A DNA stretch of 48,479 nucleotides, taken from NCBI GenBank assembly GCA_934589675.1, contig CAKTOF010000020.1, forward strand, positions 1-48,479, read 5' to 3'. How positions within the stretch are numbered: position 1 is the first letter of the stretch; each line of letters starts with the position of its first letter. The DNA comes from an uncultured Oscillospiraceae bacterium. GTDB taxonomy: Bacteria > Bacillota > Clostridia > Oscillospirales > Oscillospiraceae. A program made the translations under genes and the position numbers. This document shows positions 27,829 through 35,958 of the stretch, piece after piece. The notes below the pieces were generated by a model. It searched no databases, was not told the origin of the DNA, and saw nothing but the letters and a program-made list of their open reading frames with translations.

Positions 27829-27880
27829 CCGCCGCGTCCCGGCGATTTGTTCCTTTCGCACAAATCTTAGGACGCGGCGG
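27829..27880. promoter_or_regulatory. Nested inverted repeat over the importer promoter
   Basis: The outer arms are CCGCCGCGTCC (27829-27839) and GGACGCGGCGG (27870-27880). The inner arms are GATTTGT (27844-27850) and ACAAATC (27860-27866). The dyad covers the -10 and start region and could be an operator or a leader hairpin. Two further leader hairpins lie near 27767-27787 and 27797-27813. Confidence 0.6.
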
Positions 27881-27892
27881 TATGAATGTCAA
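27864..27892 (-). promoter_or_regulatory. Promoter of the ABC importer operon
   Basis: On the minus strand, a perfect -35 TTGACA (27887-27892), a 17-base spacer and -10 TAAGAT (27864-27869). The leader is about 115 bases and has several GC hairpins. Confidence 0.8.
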
Positions 27893-27932
27893 GCAGGTTG
27901 CCGACGGCGGCTCGGCTATTTATATGATGCCT

Positions 27933-28850
27933 TTATGAATCCGCCCGAGGCGGCAGCGCGCGGGCGCGCTGGGCGGGCGCGAAGAGCTGCACGGCGGCCT
28001 GCCGCACGCGCTCGAGCACGGGCGAGCCGTTGGCGCCGTTCCACGCGAGCGTGAGCGTCGGTCCGCCCCCGACGTGCGCCGGATCGTGGATGGGGATGTA
28101 GCACAGACCCGTGATGTTCACGTCGTCGATGACGGGCATGCACGTCGCGCCGCGGCCGGCGCGCACCATTGCGAACAGGTCGTCGAGGTTGTGCAGCAGG
28201 ATCTCCTGATTGTCAAAGTCGTGCAGGTGGTGTGAGCGGATGCGCTCGATGCGGCGCATCCCCTCGCACGCGAGCAGCTCCGAGCGGTTGATCTCCGAGA
28301 TGTCAAGCTCCGTCCGCCCGGCGAGGCGGTGGTGCTCGGAGATGATGAGCGTCTGGTCGAACACGCCGAAGTCCTCGTGGCAGATGTCCGGCGGCAGCGT
28401 GGGATAGGGGTTGAAGAACACGGCCGCGTCCACGCGGATGCTCTGGAGCCGCTCGAGCAGGTTGTCCTCCGGCTCCGCGCGCTCGAGCATGAACTCCACG
28501 GTCGGATTTTCGCGCGAGAGCGTGTCGATCATGCGGTTGAAGCGCTCGCCGAAGCAGATGCGCGAGTAGGCGATGGTGAAGATCTCCTTCTCCGGCCGGT
28601 TCTTCACGCGCGTGATGGCCTCGCCGAGCTGCTCGAGGATGGGCGCGACGTCCTGATAGAACCCGCGCCCGACCGGCGTGAGCCGCACCGAGCGCGTCGA
28701 GCGCGTGAAAAGCCGCAGCCCCAGCTCGTCCTCGAGCGTGCGGATGTGGTAGGAGACGGCCGCCTGCGCCACAAAGTTCTGCTCGGCCACCCGGCTGAAG
28801 CTCCGTGTCTTGGCCACCTCCACAAAATAGCGCAGCTGCGTCAGCGTCAT
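27933..28850 (-). CDS. LysR-family transcriptional regulator 1
   Basis: This 305-residue regulator has an N-terminal winged helix (MTLTQLRYFVEVAKTRSFSRVAEQNFVAQAAVSYHIRTLE pattern, residues 1-60) and a periplasmic-binding-type effector domain. ATG 28850 gives the standard LysR N-terminus; an ATG nine codons upstream has no ribosome site. It is divergent from the PhlG-type hydrolase gene and lies upstream of the importer operon on the same strand. It is therefore the best candidate to control both. The inducer is unknown. Confidence 0.93.
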   Translation of the reverse strand: MTLTQLRYFVEVAKTRSFSRVAEQNFVAQAAVSYHIRTLEDELGLRLFTRSTRSVRLTPVGRGFYQDVAPILEQLGEAITRVKNRPEKEIFTIAYSRICFGERFNRMIDTLSRENPTVEFMLERAEPEDNLLERLQSIRVDAAVFFNPYPTLPPDICHEDFGVFDQTLIISEHHRLAGRTELDISEINRSELLACEGMRRIERIRSHHLHDFDNQEILLHNLDDLFAMVRAGRGATCMPVIDDVNITGLCYIPIHDPAHVGGGPTLTLAWNGANGSPVLERVRQAAVQLFAPAQRARALPPRADS

Positions 28851-28889
28851 CGCGCGCGCCCCCCTTTTTTCGAGCATTTCTTTTTCAAT

Positions 28890-28918
28890 ATTATAAAGTA
28901 CGCGCGCGCGGCTGTCAA
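28890..28918 (-). promoter_or_regulatory. Promoter of LysR gene 1
   Basis: On the minus strand, both hexamers are perfect: TTGACA (28913-28918), 17-base spacer, TATAAT (28890-28895). Confidence 0.85.
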
Positions 28919-28946
28919 TTCATAAAAATGTTGTATCAATCATCTT

Positions 28947-28976
28947 TTGCGCGCCGCGCCCGGTCTGTGGTAAGAT
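28947..28976 (+). promoter_or_regulatory. Promoter of the PhlG-type hydrolase gene
   Basis: -10 TAAGAT (28971-28976) with a weak -35 TTGCGC (28947-28952) at 18 bases. The AT-rich stretch 28917-28945 between it and the divergent LysR promoter is where a LysR-type site would be expected. Confidence 0.55.
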
Positions 28977-29027
28977 AAGCATACAGGTCGTTCGTGACCG
29001 GATTATTTCAGAAAGGTGAGATCCAAC

Positions 29028-29864
29028 ATGGCACGACATCCGCTCATCCCCGAGGAGCTGGCGCTGAGCTACTCGAAGTACTGGTTTTTGAAATGGCCGG
29101 AGAAAAACCCGCTCTCGCAGGAGCTGATGCGCGAGCCGATGGACGAGAAGGATATGCTCCCGTTCACCGAGCTTGACCGCCTGCTCGACCCGGGCTATCA
29201 GGCGCGCGAGCAGGGCTGGTGCGTCTGCTCTGACGGCCTCGGCTATCACGCAGACTACATCTGGATGCCCGGCGTCACGGTCGAGATGATCGACTGGTGG
29301 TTCGTCTGGCACTTCTCCGCGCCGAAGACCGTCCCGGCCGGAAACGGCAACCTGCGCTATAAGATCTGGAACCCGAACGAGCACGTCGACACCGGCTTTT
29401 CCGATGAGGCAAGCCGCCTGCGCGCCATCGACGAGACCATCCCGATGCGCGAGCGGCGCTACGGCGCGAAGAACTTCATCCACGAGACGCTCGACGGCGG
29501 CGAGGGCGACAACATCCTGTTCCTGACGGCCGAGTGCCACGACCCCGTCGACTTCGGCTTCGACGCCCGCCGCCTGCAAAATCCCGCCAGCGGAACGGTC
29601 ATCGCCGGCATCACGACGAATCTGCACTGCCCGACCGTCTACCAGTTCCGCCCGTACGGCGACGGCGTCGAGATGCGCGTGCGCGACTATTTCGGCGTGG
29701 ACTACGTCGAGGGCGAGGGACTCGTCCGCACGCCCGGCTTCACCGCCGACCCCGTGCAGGTAGTGGGCAGCGCCCAGCATATCCTGGCCGAGTATCCGAA
29801 CCTCGCGCGGTTTCTGCCGCAGCTCTACGCCGAGGAGCGCAGCAAGCCCATCGACGCATATTGA
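29028..29864 (+). CDS. PhlG/phloretin-hydrolase-type C-C hydrolase
   Basis: This 278-residue cytoplasmic protein resembles the DAPG hydrolase (PhlG) family. Known members cleave an aryl-ketone C-C bond: PhlG deacetylates 2,4-diacetylphloroglucinol, and the Eubacterium ramulus homologue splits phloretin into phloroglucinol and hydroxyphenylpropionate. Family segments are YIWMPGVTVEMIDWWFVWHF (78-97), YKIWNPNEHVD (111-121), IHETLDGG and VRDYFGVDY. Likely zinc ligands are H119, E153 and H200 by comparison with PhlG from memory. ATG 29028 follows GAAAGGTGAG; an in-frame GTG at 29016 is less likely. The gene is single, divergent from LysR 1, and followed by a terminator. Confidence 0.85.
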   Translation: MARHPLIPEELALSYSKYWFLKWPEKNPLSQELMREPMDEKDMLPFTELDRLLDPGYQAREQGWCVCSDGLGYHADYIWMPGVTVEMIDWWFVWHFSAPKTVPAGNGNLRYKIWNPNEHVDTGFSDEASRLRAIDETIPMRERRYGAKNFIHETLDGGEGDNILFLTAECHDPVDFGFDARRLQNPASGTVIAGITTNLHCPTVYQFRPYGDGVEMRVRDYFGVDYVEGEGLVRTPGFTADPVQVVGSAQHILAEYPNLARFLPQLYAEERSKPIDAY

Positions 29865-29896
29865 TCGTGAGCAGCGCGGCCGCACGGCCCGCAAAA

Positions 29897-29946
29897 AGCC
29901 TGCCGCCCGCCCGGCGCAAAGCCGGAGGGCGGCAGGCTCTGTTTTT
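29897..29946. terminator. Terminator of the hydrolase gene
   Basis: Long stem AGCCTGCCGCCC/GGGCGGCAGGCT with an inner CCGGC/GCCGG and a T run at 29942-29946. The AAAAA preceding it could also serve the convergent gene. Confidence 0.9.
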
Positions 29947-30625
29947 ATTGTGCCGTCTGCGCCGAGATGCGGGCCTCGGCCTCTTCGTAGGCGTCGTAGA
30001 AGAACGTCACGTCGTCCCAGTCGAGATTCAGCGTCCGGATCTCCACCAGATGCGGCTTCATGAAGTTGACGCCGCAGTACTTCGTGCCGACCTTTTCCTG
30101 ATAGGTGATGTACTCCTCGTAGCTTCTCAGGCGGCCGGAGGACGTCGTTGCGGTCTTCATGAAGTCGGCCTTGTATTTGTTGTGCCGGAAGCGGCTGCTG
30201 TCGTACCGGCCGTCGGTCAGGACCTCGTAGAAGGCCTTTTTCAGCTCGGCCTCGGCGCGGAACGTCGCGTGGACGCCGCAGTGGTCGGTGAATTTGAAGT
30301 TCTCGTAGAACGAGAGGATGTCCACGATCCCGGAAAAGATCTCGTGCAGCTCATCCCGGGGAAACGGCCGGAGGACGATCTCGACGTTCAGGAAGCTCCC
30401 GATGCTCGGATCGGTCGTGAATTTCCCGCGTGATCCGACAAAGTCCTTCAGCTTCTGCAGTCCTGTCCCGATATAGACACGGCAGCGCGGCTCGTATTCA
30501 ACCGCAAACTCGATCTCCAGACCGCAGCCGCCCTCGTCATAGTACTCTTTCTTGTGCCGATTGGTCATCTTCAGGATCCTGTTGTACCGGAGCCGGTCCA
30601 GATTCTCCCGTATGCGCTGTTTCAA
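29945..30625 (-). CDS. Amidoligase-like protein
   Basis: This 226-residue soluble protein has no clear assignment. A GLEIEFAVE segment near 38-46 and DHCGVHATFRAEAELKK near 120-135 resemble the GxExE and histidine motifs of the putative amidoligase (COOH-NH2 ligase) family. The match is weak and from memory. TTG 30625 is chosen because AAGGGG lies 8 bases upstream and no in-frame ATG fits. It follows the hydrogenase gene on the same strand after about 110 bases. If it is an amidoligase, it would join a carboxylate to an amine using ATP. Confidence 0.6.
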   Translation of the reverse strand: MKQRIRENLDRLRYNRILKMTNRHKKEYYDEGGCGLEIEFAVEYEPRCRVYIGTGLQKLKDFVGSRGKFTTDPSIGSFLNVEIVLRPFPRDELHEIFSGIVDILSFYENFKFTDHCGVHATFRAEAELKKAFYEVLTDGRYDSSRFRHNKYKADFMKTATTSSGRLRSYEEYITYQEKVGTKYCGVNFMKPHLVEIRTLNLDWDDVTFFYDAYEEAEARISAQTAQ

Positions 30626-30734
30626 GCCATCATCCCCTTGTTCGCTGAAATTGATCGAAAAAATCACTTGCCTTTCCGGCGCGCAGCGCCGTATTCTGCT
30701 CCCATTATACCCGGTATGGGCAGGGAAGTCAAAT

Positions 30735-32237
30735 TCAGCCGAGCTGGTCGGCCAGTGCGCTGTAGGGGCTGTCAGCGCACGAGCGCGCCGGCGCGGCGGC
30801 CATGTGGGCATCCAGCCGGCGCCGCGCCTCGTCGACCGGGAGGAGCGTGCCCGCGCCCGCGATGCACCCGCCGGGGCAGGCCATGCCCTCGAGCAGGCAG
30901 CCGTCGTACTTGCCGGCCTTGGCCATGGCCAGCAGCTTGCGGCACTCGCGCAGGCCGTCGGCGCGGACGGTTCTGACCGCCAGCTCCGGATGCGTGCGGG
31001 CGAGCAGCTCCTCCACGGCCGCGGCCACGCCGCCCGCGGCGGCAAAGCCGCGCCCGAGCGCCGTCCCGTCGGCAGGCTCCGGCGCATCCGGCAGCGCGTC
31101 AAAGTCGATCTGACGCGCCTTGAATATGCCCATGAGCTCCTCGTAGGTCAGCACGAAGTCGACGTCGCTGCGCAGCTCCTCCTGCATGGCCTCGAGCTTT
31201 TTCGCCGCGCACGGGCCGACAAAGACGACCTTGCAGCCCGGCCGGGAGCGCCGGACAAGGCGCGCGGTGTAGATCATCGGCGTGTAGGTCATGGAGATGT
31301 TGCCCGACTCCTGCGGGAACAGCCGGCGGGCCATCATCCGCCACGACGGGCAGCAGCTCGTCGCGAGAAACCTCTGCTTTTCCGGGACCTTTTCGAGGAA
31401 GTCGCGCGATTCCTCGATGGCGCATACGTCCGCGCCGGCGGCGACCTCCACGACGTCGGAAAACCCGAGCGCGTGCATGGCCGAGACGAACTTTGCCGCG
31501 GTGACATTCTTGCCGAACTGGCCGACGAACGACGGCGCGACGATGGCCGCCACGTCCGCGCCCTCGCAGATGGAGCGGATGACCTGAAAGATCTGGCTCT
31601 TGTCGACGATGGCGCCGAACGGGCAGCTGACAAGGCACTGGCCGCACGAGACGCAGCGGTCGTAGTCGATCTTCGCCTTGCCGTTGTCGTCGAGGCCGAT
31701 GGCGTCCATGCCGCACGCGGCCTGACACGGCCGCTCGATGAACACGATGGCGTGGTACGGGCAGGCGGCGGCGCACTTGCCGCATTTGATGCACTTGTCC
31801 TCGTCGATGACGCTGCGCCCGTTTTCAAAGCGGACGGCCCCGCGCGGGCAGACCCGCTGGCACGACGAGGCAAGGCACCCCTGGCACAGCTCCGTCACGC
31901 GGTAGCGCTTCGTCGGGCAGGCGTGGCAGGCGTAGGGGATGATGTTGACGAGCGGCGGGACGTAATACTGCTCGGCGATGGCCGCCTGATCCATGCCGTC
32001 GGAGATGAGCGCGCGCTGCTGCACCGCCTGAAGCGGCAGCCCCATGGCAAGGCGCACCCGCTCGCCCGCGATGGCGCGCTCTAAAAACACCGACTCGCGG
32101 TGGAGCGGATTCTCGCCCGGCACGATCCGGAACGGGATGTCCTCCGCGTCGCTGATGTCCCCGCTGTAGGCCATGCGCGCCACCTCGGCGAACACTTTTT
32201 TTCGGATCTCGGTGATCAAGGATGGAATTCCACGCAT
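30735..32237 (-). CDS. Monomeric [FeFe] hydrogenase, group B-like
   Basis: This 500-residue iron hydrogenase would make or consume H2 in the cytoplasm. Cys-rich ferredoxin-like clusters occupy about 104-205 (CHACPTKRYRVTELCQGC, CIKCGKCAAACP, CVSCGQCLVSCP). The H-cluster domain has L1 TSCCPSW (C295/C296), L2 VGPCAAKKLEA (C343) and L3 EGMACPGGCIAGAG (C454, C458). The GPCAAKK form of L2 and the MRGIPSLITEIRKKVF start match group B enzymes of Clostridia. ATG 32237 has AGGGAGG upstream. No NADH-binding or NuoE-like subunit genes adjoin, so the electron partner is probably ferredoxin. Confidence 0.93.
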   Translation of the reverse strand: MRGIPSLITEIRKKVFAEVARMAYSGDISDAEDIPFRIVPGENPLHRESVFLERAIAGERVRLAMGLPLQAVQQRALISDGMDQAAIAEQYYVPPLVNIIPYACHACPTKRYRVTELCQGCLASSCQRVCPRGAVRFENGRSVIDEDKCIKCGKCAAACPYHAIVFIERPCQAACGMDAIGLDDNGKAKIDYDRCVSCGQCLVSCPFGAIVDKSQIFQVIRSICEGADVAAIVAPSFVGQFGKNVTAAKFVSAMHALGFSDVVEVAAGADVCAIEESRDFLEKVPEKQRFLATSCCPSWRMMARRLFPQESGNISMTYTPMIYTARLVRRSRPGCKVVFVGPCAAKKLEAMQEELRSDVDFVLTYEELMGIFKARQIDFDALPDAPEPADGTALGRGFAAAGGVAAAVEELLARTHPELAVRTVRADGLRECRKLLAMAKAGKYDGCLLEGMACPGGCIAGAGTLLPVDEARRRLDAHMAAAPARSCADSPYSALADQLG

Positions 32238-32448
32238 TTTTCGTCCTCCCTGCGCGGCCGCAGCCGCAGTTATTATATTTAATTGTACCATAGGAACGAT
32301 AAAAGCTGGAATCCGCTTTTTATTTTCCAAACCACTTTTTTCAGTTTGTTATGGGAACCGGAATGGTGAGGCGGCGGATTTGAGGGAATAAGTAAGAGTG
32401 AAGAGGTGCGGTGCGCGGGGCGCGCCGAAATAGAAGTGCACGCCAAAG

Positions 32449-32597
32449 CCTCCCCTTTCAAGGGGAGGTGGCACGCCGTCAGGCGTGACGGAGAGGTGGG
32501 GGCTGGATTTTTGTGTGCACCGTCATTGGTGCGGAGGAAATCTGATGGTCTCACCTCTCAGTCGGCTCCGCCGACAGCTCCCCTTTCAGGGGAGCCT
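32449..32597. repeat. Paired double-hairpin intergenic repeat
   Basis: The 667-base gap upstream of the hydrogenase holds no gene. This element has left arm CCTCCCCTTTCAAGGGGAGG, GGCACGCC/GGCGTG and GGAGAGGTGG (32449-32500). The right arm is CACCTCTCAGTCGGC/GCCGAC and GCTCCCCTTTCAGGGGAGC (32553-32596). It belongs to the same family as at 1-550 and 19.2 kb. Confidence 0.85.
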
Positions 32598-32699
32598 TTC
32601 GGAAGCCGCGTGCCGGAATTGGCGCAGGGGAGACGCGGCGGGCGCAGTCCGGTAGGGGCGCCGCAAAGGCTGGTTGCGGCGGCAGATAACGAAAATACG

Positions 32700-32835
32700 T
32701 GTCATGTCTTCGCGAAGCGTCAGCGGAGTCGAAGGATCTGCCCGATTGCGGTATGCTTTCGAATACATCCGGCGCCGGAACAAAACGCAAGACGACCGTA
32801 ATTGGGCAGACCCTTCGACTGCGCTCAGGGTGACA
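32700..32835. repeat. MITE-like imperfect inverted repeat
   Basis: The left arm (32700-32743) begins TGTCAT and contains GTCGAAGGATCTGCCC. The right arm (32804-32835) contains GGGCAGACCCTTCGAC and ends CAGGGTGACA. The arms are complementary apart from a short insertion, and enclose about 60 bases without a gene. It is unlike the other repeat family in the window. Confidence 0.7.
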
Positions 32836-32904
32836 GGCCTATTTCAGTGCGGGCCGTAATCGGCGCGCGCGGGCGCTTCCGCCGCGGCCCTTCCTGTGTG
32901 CCCG

Positions 32905-33102
32905 TCAGTCCTCAAACTTGTACGTATCGATAAACTCCACCGCGTTGTACCCGGCCATGCGGCCGGAGCTGACGGCGAAGCCCATGGTCGAGCCGGGGAA
33001 GTAGAACATATAGCTGTCGCCGAAGCCGCCCGTGCAGACGATGACGGCGTACACGCCCGTGACGCGCGTGATGATGATGATGTCCGATTCAAGCTGTTTC
33101 AT
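32905..33102 (-). pseudogene. Miniature remnant of a fumarate-reductase-type flavoprotein
   Basis: The 65-residue reading frame contains three separated pieces of the FAD-flavoprotein family in the right order: an N-terminal ESDIIII strand, the central YAVIVCTGGFG strand and the C-terminal PGSTMGFAVSSGRMAGYNAVEFI segment. Everything between, including the GxGxxG loop and active site, is missing, so it cannot bind FAD normally. It keeps a good GGAGGAG ribosome site and an uninterrupted frame. It lies 29 bases after LysR gene 2 on the same strand. It may be a deletion derivative of that regulator's original target, or a short expressed protein. Confidence 0.6.
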
Positions 33103-33131
33103 CTGATCTCCTCCGTTTTTTTGAAGCGGCG

Positions 33132-34046
33132 CTACTGGCCGCGGCAGAATTTCACAAGGCCGTCGAAAAACGCGCGCACATGGCTCGGAAAGCCCATGTC
33201 GGAGCGGTGGCCGATGCAGACCGTGCGGCGGAGCTTTTCATCGCGCAGCGGCAGCACGCGCACGGGCTGCTCCGCCGCGGCAAGGCCGGACACGGCGCGG
33301 AATTCCTCCAGCGCCGTCGACGTGACGACGCCGACGCCGTAGCCGTGGCCGACGGCCGCGGCGATGAGCTCCATGTCGTAGCCGTCGTACAGAAGCTCCG
33401 GGTCGCGCCCGGTCATGGTGGCGAGGTTCTGCACGATGTCGAGCCCCTCGGCGACCGTGACGTTGCACAAAAGCCGCTCGCCGCACAGGTCGTTCAACGT
33501 CAGCACGCTCTTTCCCGCGAGCGGATGCGACTCGGGCACGAGAATGTCGAGGTTCGACTCATAAAGCGGCGTCCAGACGATGCCCGGCGTGTCCGGGATG
33601 CGGATGGAGAGGATAAAGTTGAACCGCCGCGCGAGCAGCTTGTCGGTCAGCCGGTCGAGGTCGGAGGTGTAGACCTTCTGCGCCACGTTCGGGTGATGCA
33701 GAAAATAGTCGGCCAGATACCGCCGCACGGGGCTGGCCGGGTCGAACGTCATCGTCGAGCCGATGGCGATGTTGCCGCGCTCGCCCGTGTGCAGGTCGCG
33801 CATGACCTGACGCGTCAGGTCGAGATCGGCGAGCACCTGCTGGGCGTGTCGGCGCAGCACGCGGCCGTCGTGGTTGAGCGAGATCTGGTGGCCGATGCGG
33901 TCAAAGAGCGTCACGCCGAGCTCGGCTTCGAGGTTGGCGATGGACTTGCTGAGCGTCGGCTGCGTGATATTGAGCAGCTCCGCCGCCCTCGTCATGTGCT
34001 CGGTCTTGGCCAGAACCATAAAATACTGAAGCTGGGTGAGTTCCAT
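33132..34046 (-). CDS. LysR-family transcriptional regulator 2
   Basis: This 304-residue regulator has the HTH MELTQLQYFMVLAKTEHMTRAAELLNITQPTLSKSIANLE (1-40) and a substrate-binding-like effector domain. ATG 34046 follows AGGAGGC at 7 bases. It is divergent from the second binding-protein/reductase/amidohydrolase operon, which it probably controls, and is followed by the flavoprotein remnant. Confidence 0.93.
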   Translation of the reverse strand: MELTQLQYFMVLAKTEHMTRAAELLNITQPTLSKSIANLEAELGVTLFDRIGHQISLNHDGRVLRRHAQQVLADLDLTRQVMRDLHTGERGNIAIGSTMTFDPASPVRRYLADYFLHHPNVAQKVYTSDLDRLTDKLLARRFNFILSIRIPDTPGIVWTPLYESNLDILVPESHPLAGKSVLTLNDLCGERLLCNVTVAEGLDIVQNLATMTGRDPELLYDGYDMELIAAAVGHGYGVGVVTSTALEEFRAVSGLAAAEQPVRVLPLRDEKLRRTVCIGHRSDMGFPSHVRAFFDGLVKFCRGQ

Positions 34047-34071
34047 TCGGCGCCTCCTGTTCTGCATTTCA

Positions 34072-34105
34072 ATGATACCAGACGCAAACTGTCCGGGCAA
34101 GGACA
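34072..34105 (-). promoter_or_regulatory. Promoter and dyad of LysR gene 2
   Basis: On the minus strand, -35 TTGCCC (34095-34100), 17-base spacer and -10 TATCAT (34072-34077). An inverted repeat TGTCC-N6-GGACA (34090-34105) is centred on the -35 and could be an autoregulatory operator. Confidence 0.65.
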
Positions 34106-34158
34106 ATCCGGGCCCGTGCGGGATGAATGCTTTGCATCGTGAGCATAGCCAAAAGCAA

Positions 34159-34189
34159 TTGGACTTTTTCTTTGTTAAAATGATATAAT
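34159..34189 (+). promoter_or_regulatory. Promoter of the second binding-protein operon
   Basis: A perfect -10 TATAAT (34184-34189) and a weak -35 TTGGAC (34159-34164) at 19 bases. The suboptimal spacing fits a LysR-activated promoter. The leader is about 105 bases. Confidence 0.6.
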
Positions 34190-34299
34190 TTCAAAGATGA
34201 AACTGCAAGCGATTTGTGCAAAAAACAATAAATCCAGTGACCACGGTGATCTGCGGCCGCGCCGCTTATCATAAATCTGACAGAACACGGAGGCACACA

Positions 34300-35946
34300 A
34301 TGAAAAAGCTCACAAAACTGCTCGCATTGCTCCTTGCGCTCGCAATGGCCTTTTCCGTTCTGACTGCCTGCTCGGACAAAGACGACACCGCCCCGGGCGA
34401 CACCTCCGACCCGGCCCCGGCCGGGAATGAAGACAAGGCGCCCGAGGGCGAAAAGCCCCCGGACGATCCCGCGCCGTCCGGCGGCGACACGCCCGCGCCC
34501 GCGCCCGCCGTGGAGCACACGCTCACGGTCGGCTCGGCCGTCAAGAACGACACGTTTGACTTCCGCACCTACACCGACAACCCCACGCAGGTCCGCATGT
34601 GCTATGAGTACCTCATCGACGTTCTGCCGAGCGGCGAGCTGGAGAACCAGCTGGCCGAGAGCGTCGAGTACGTCGACGACTACACCGTCAAGGTCGTCGT
34701 CCGCGACAACGTCTATTTCACGCACGGCCAGAAGCTGACGGCCAACGACGTCATGGCGTCGTACAAGGCGTGGGCGGAGTTCGGCCGCGAGAGCACGTTC
34801 TGGGAGGCGTTCGACTGGGACAACTGCCGCGTCGAGGACGAGCGCACGCTCTATTTCGCGTTCAGCACCGTCTACGGCCCCGCCATCAGCTATATGTCCT
34901 GCTGGGCCATCTTCCAGGCCGACGACATCGCAAATTACACCGCCGACGACTGGATGTACGACCCGAACGGCACCGGCCCGTACATCTGCACGGAGAACAT
35001 CGCCGCCTCGTCCATCTCGTATGAGCGCAAGAGCGCCGACGATTACTGGGGCGAGCTGCCGCAGGCCGAGAAGGTTTCCTATAAGTACTACTCCGAGCCG
35101 AGCGCCATGTACATCGACTTTGAAAACGGCACGCTCGACGCCGCCTTCGGCATCGGCGCCATGGACGCCGAGCGCGTCATCGCCGGCGACTGCGCGGACT
35201 TTACGGCCTATGACCTCGTCTCGGCCAAGGACGTCACGCGCATCCAGCTGTGCGACACGACGCCCATCTTCGACGACGCGCGCATCCGCGAGGCGTTTGC
35301 CCTCGCGCTCGACGTTGACCAGCTCGCCGTGGCAAACTACGGCCCGCTCTGGATCGAGGCCACGTCCATCCTGACGACGAACGTCCAGTACTATGAAAGC
35401 GTCGGCAAGAACACCTATGACCCCGAGCGCGCGAAGGCGCTGCTCGCCGAGGCCGGCTATCCGAACGGCGGCATTACGCTCACGCTGCTGTGCGGAACGG
35501 GCAACCAGGTGCTCGCCGAGGCCATGCAGGCATACCTTGCCGCCGTCGGCATTACGCTGAGCGTCGAAACGTATGACATCGGCACGCTCATCGGCATGTG
35601 GAAGGAGGGCAAGAGCGACGTGCTCATCGGCGAGACGATCGACGGCGCGTACTTCTCCGACCCGGTCAACGTCTTTGCCAACTACGCCCCCACGAGCACG
35701 ACGGACTCCATGTCCATCAGCACGCCGGAGTGGGACGCGGCCTATGAGAAGGCGACCCGCAGCATCGACCCCGCCACGCGCGCCGAGGGCTACTCGATTA
35801 TGCAGCACTATATTTTCGACGAGCACCTCGTCATCAACGTCTGCGAGCGCACGAGAATGCTGATCTGGAACTCCGAGAAGATCGCGTCCTTCCCGCTCGG
35901 CAACCCGGCCAACCCGACGTGTCTTGACGTTGTGTTTACTGCCTGA
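34300..35946 (+). CDS. ABC substrate-binding lipoprotein (SBP_bac_5 family), copy 2
   Basis: This 548-residue protein has a lipoprotein signal peptide (VLTAC, Cys near 23), a Pro/Glu/Asp-rich linker and the family 5 binding fold (ESVEYVDDYTVKVVVRDNVYFTHGQKLTANDVMASYKAW, NGTGPYICTENI). It resembles the 26 kb protein in length and layout, but no permease or ATPase genes accompany it. It may therefore share the 22-26 kb transporter. ATG 34300 follows CGGAGG. It is the first gene of an operon with the second ene-reductase and the amidohydrolase. Confidence 0.92.
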   Translation: MKKLTKLLALLLALAMAFSVLTACSDKDDTAPGDTSDPAPAGNEDKAPEGEKPPDDPAPSGGDTPAPAPAVEHTLTVGSAVKNDTFDFRTYTDNPTQVRMCYEYLIDVLPSGELENQLAESVEYVDDYTVKVVVRDNVYFTHGQKLTANDVMASYKAWAEFGRESTFWEAFDWDNCRVEDERTLYFAFSTVYGPAISYMSCWAIFQADDIANYTADDWMYDPNGTGPYICTENIAASSISYERKSADDYWGELPQAEKVSYKYYSEPSAMYIDFENGTLDAAFGIGAMDAERVIAGDCADFTAYDLVSAKDVTRIQLCDTTPIFDDARIREAFALALDVDQLAVANYGPLWIEATSILTTNVQYYESVGKNTYDPERAKALLAEAGYPNGGITLTLLCGTGNQVLAEAMQAYLAAVGITLSVETYDIGTLIGMWKEGKSDVLIGETIDGAYFSDPVNVFANYAPTSTTDSMSISTPEWDAAYEKATRSIDPATRAEGYSIMQHYIFDEHLVINVCERTRMLIWNSEKIASFPLGNPANPTCLDVVFTA

Positions 35947-35958
35947 TTCGTTTTTACC

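Noticed and set aside
27744..27863. Riboswitch in the importer leader
   Set aside because: Several GC hairpins are present, but no known aptamer core could be recognised.
29945..30625. VTC/polyphosphate polymerase domain
   Set aside because: Considered because of the GLEIEF strand, but the Lys/Arg tunnel pattern of that family is not seen; amidoligase-like is a better though weak fit.
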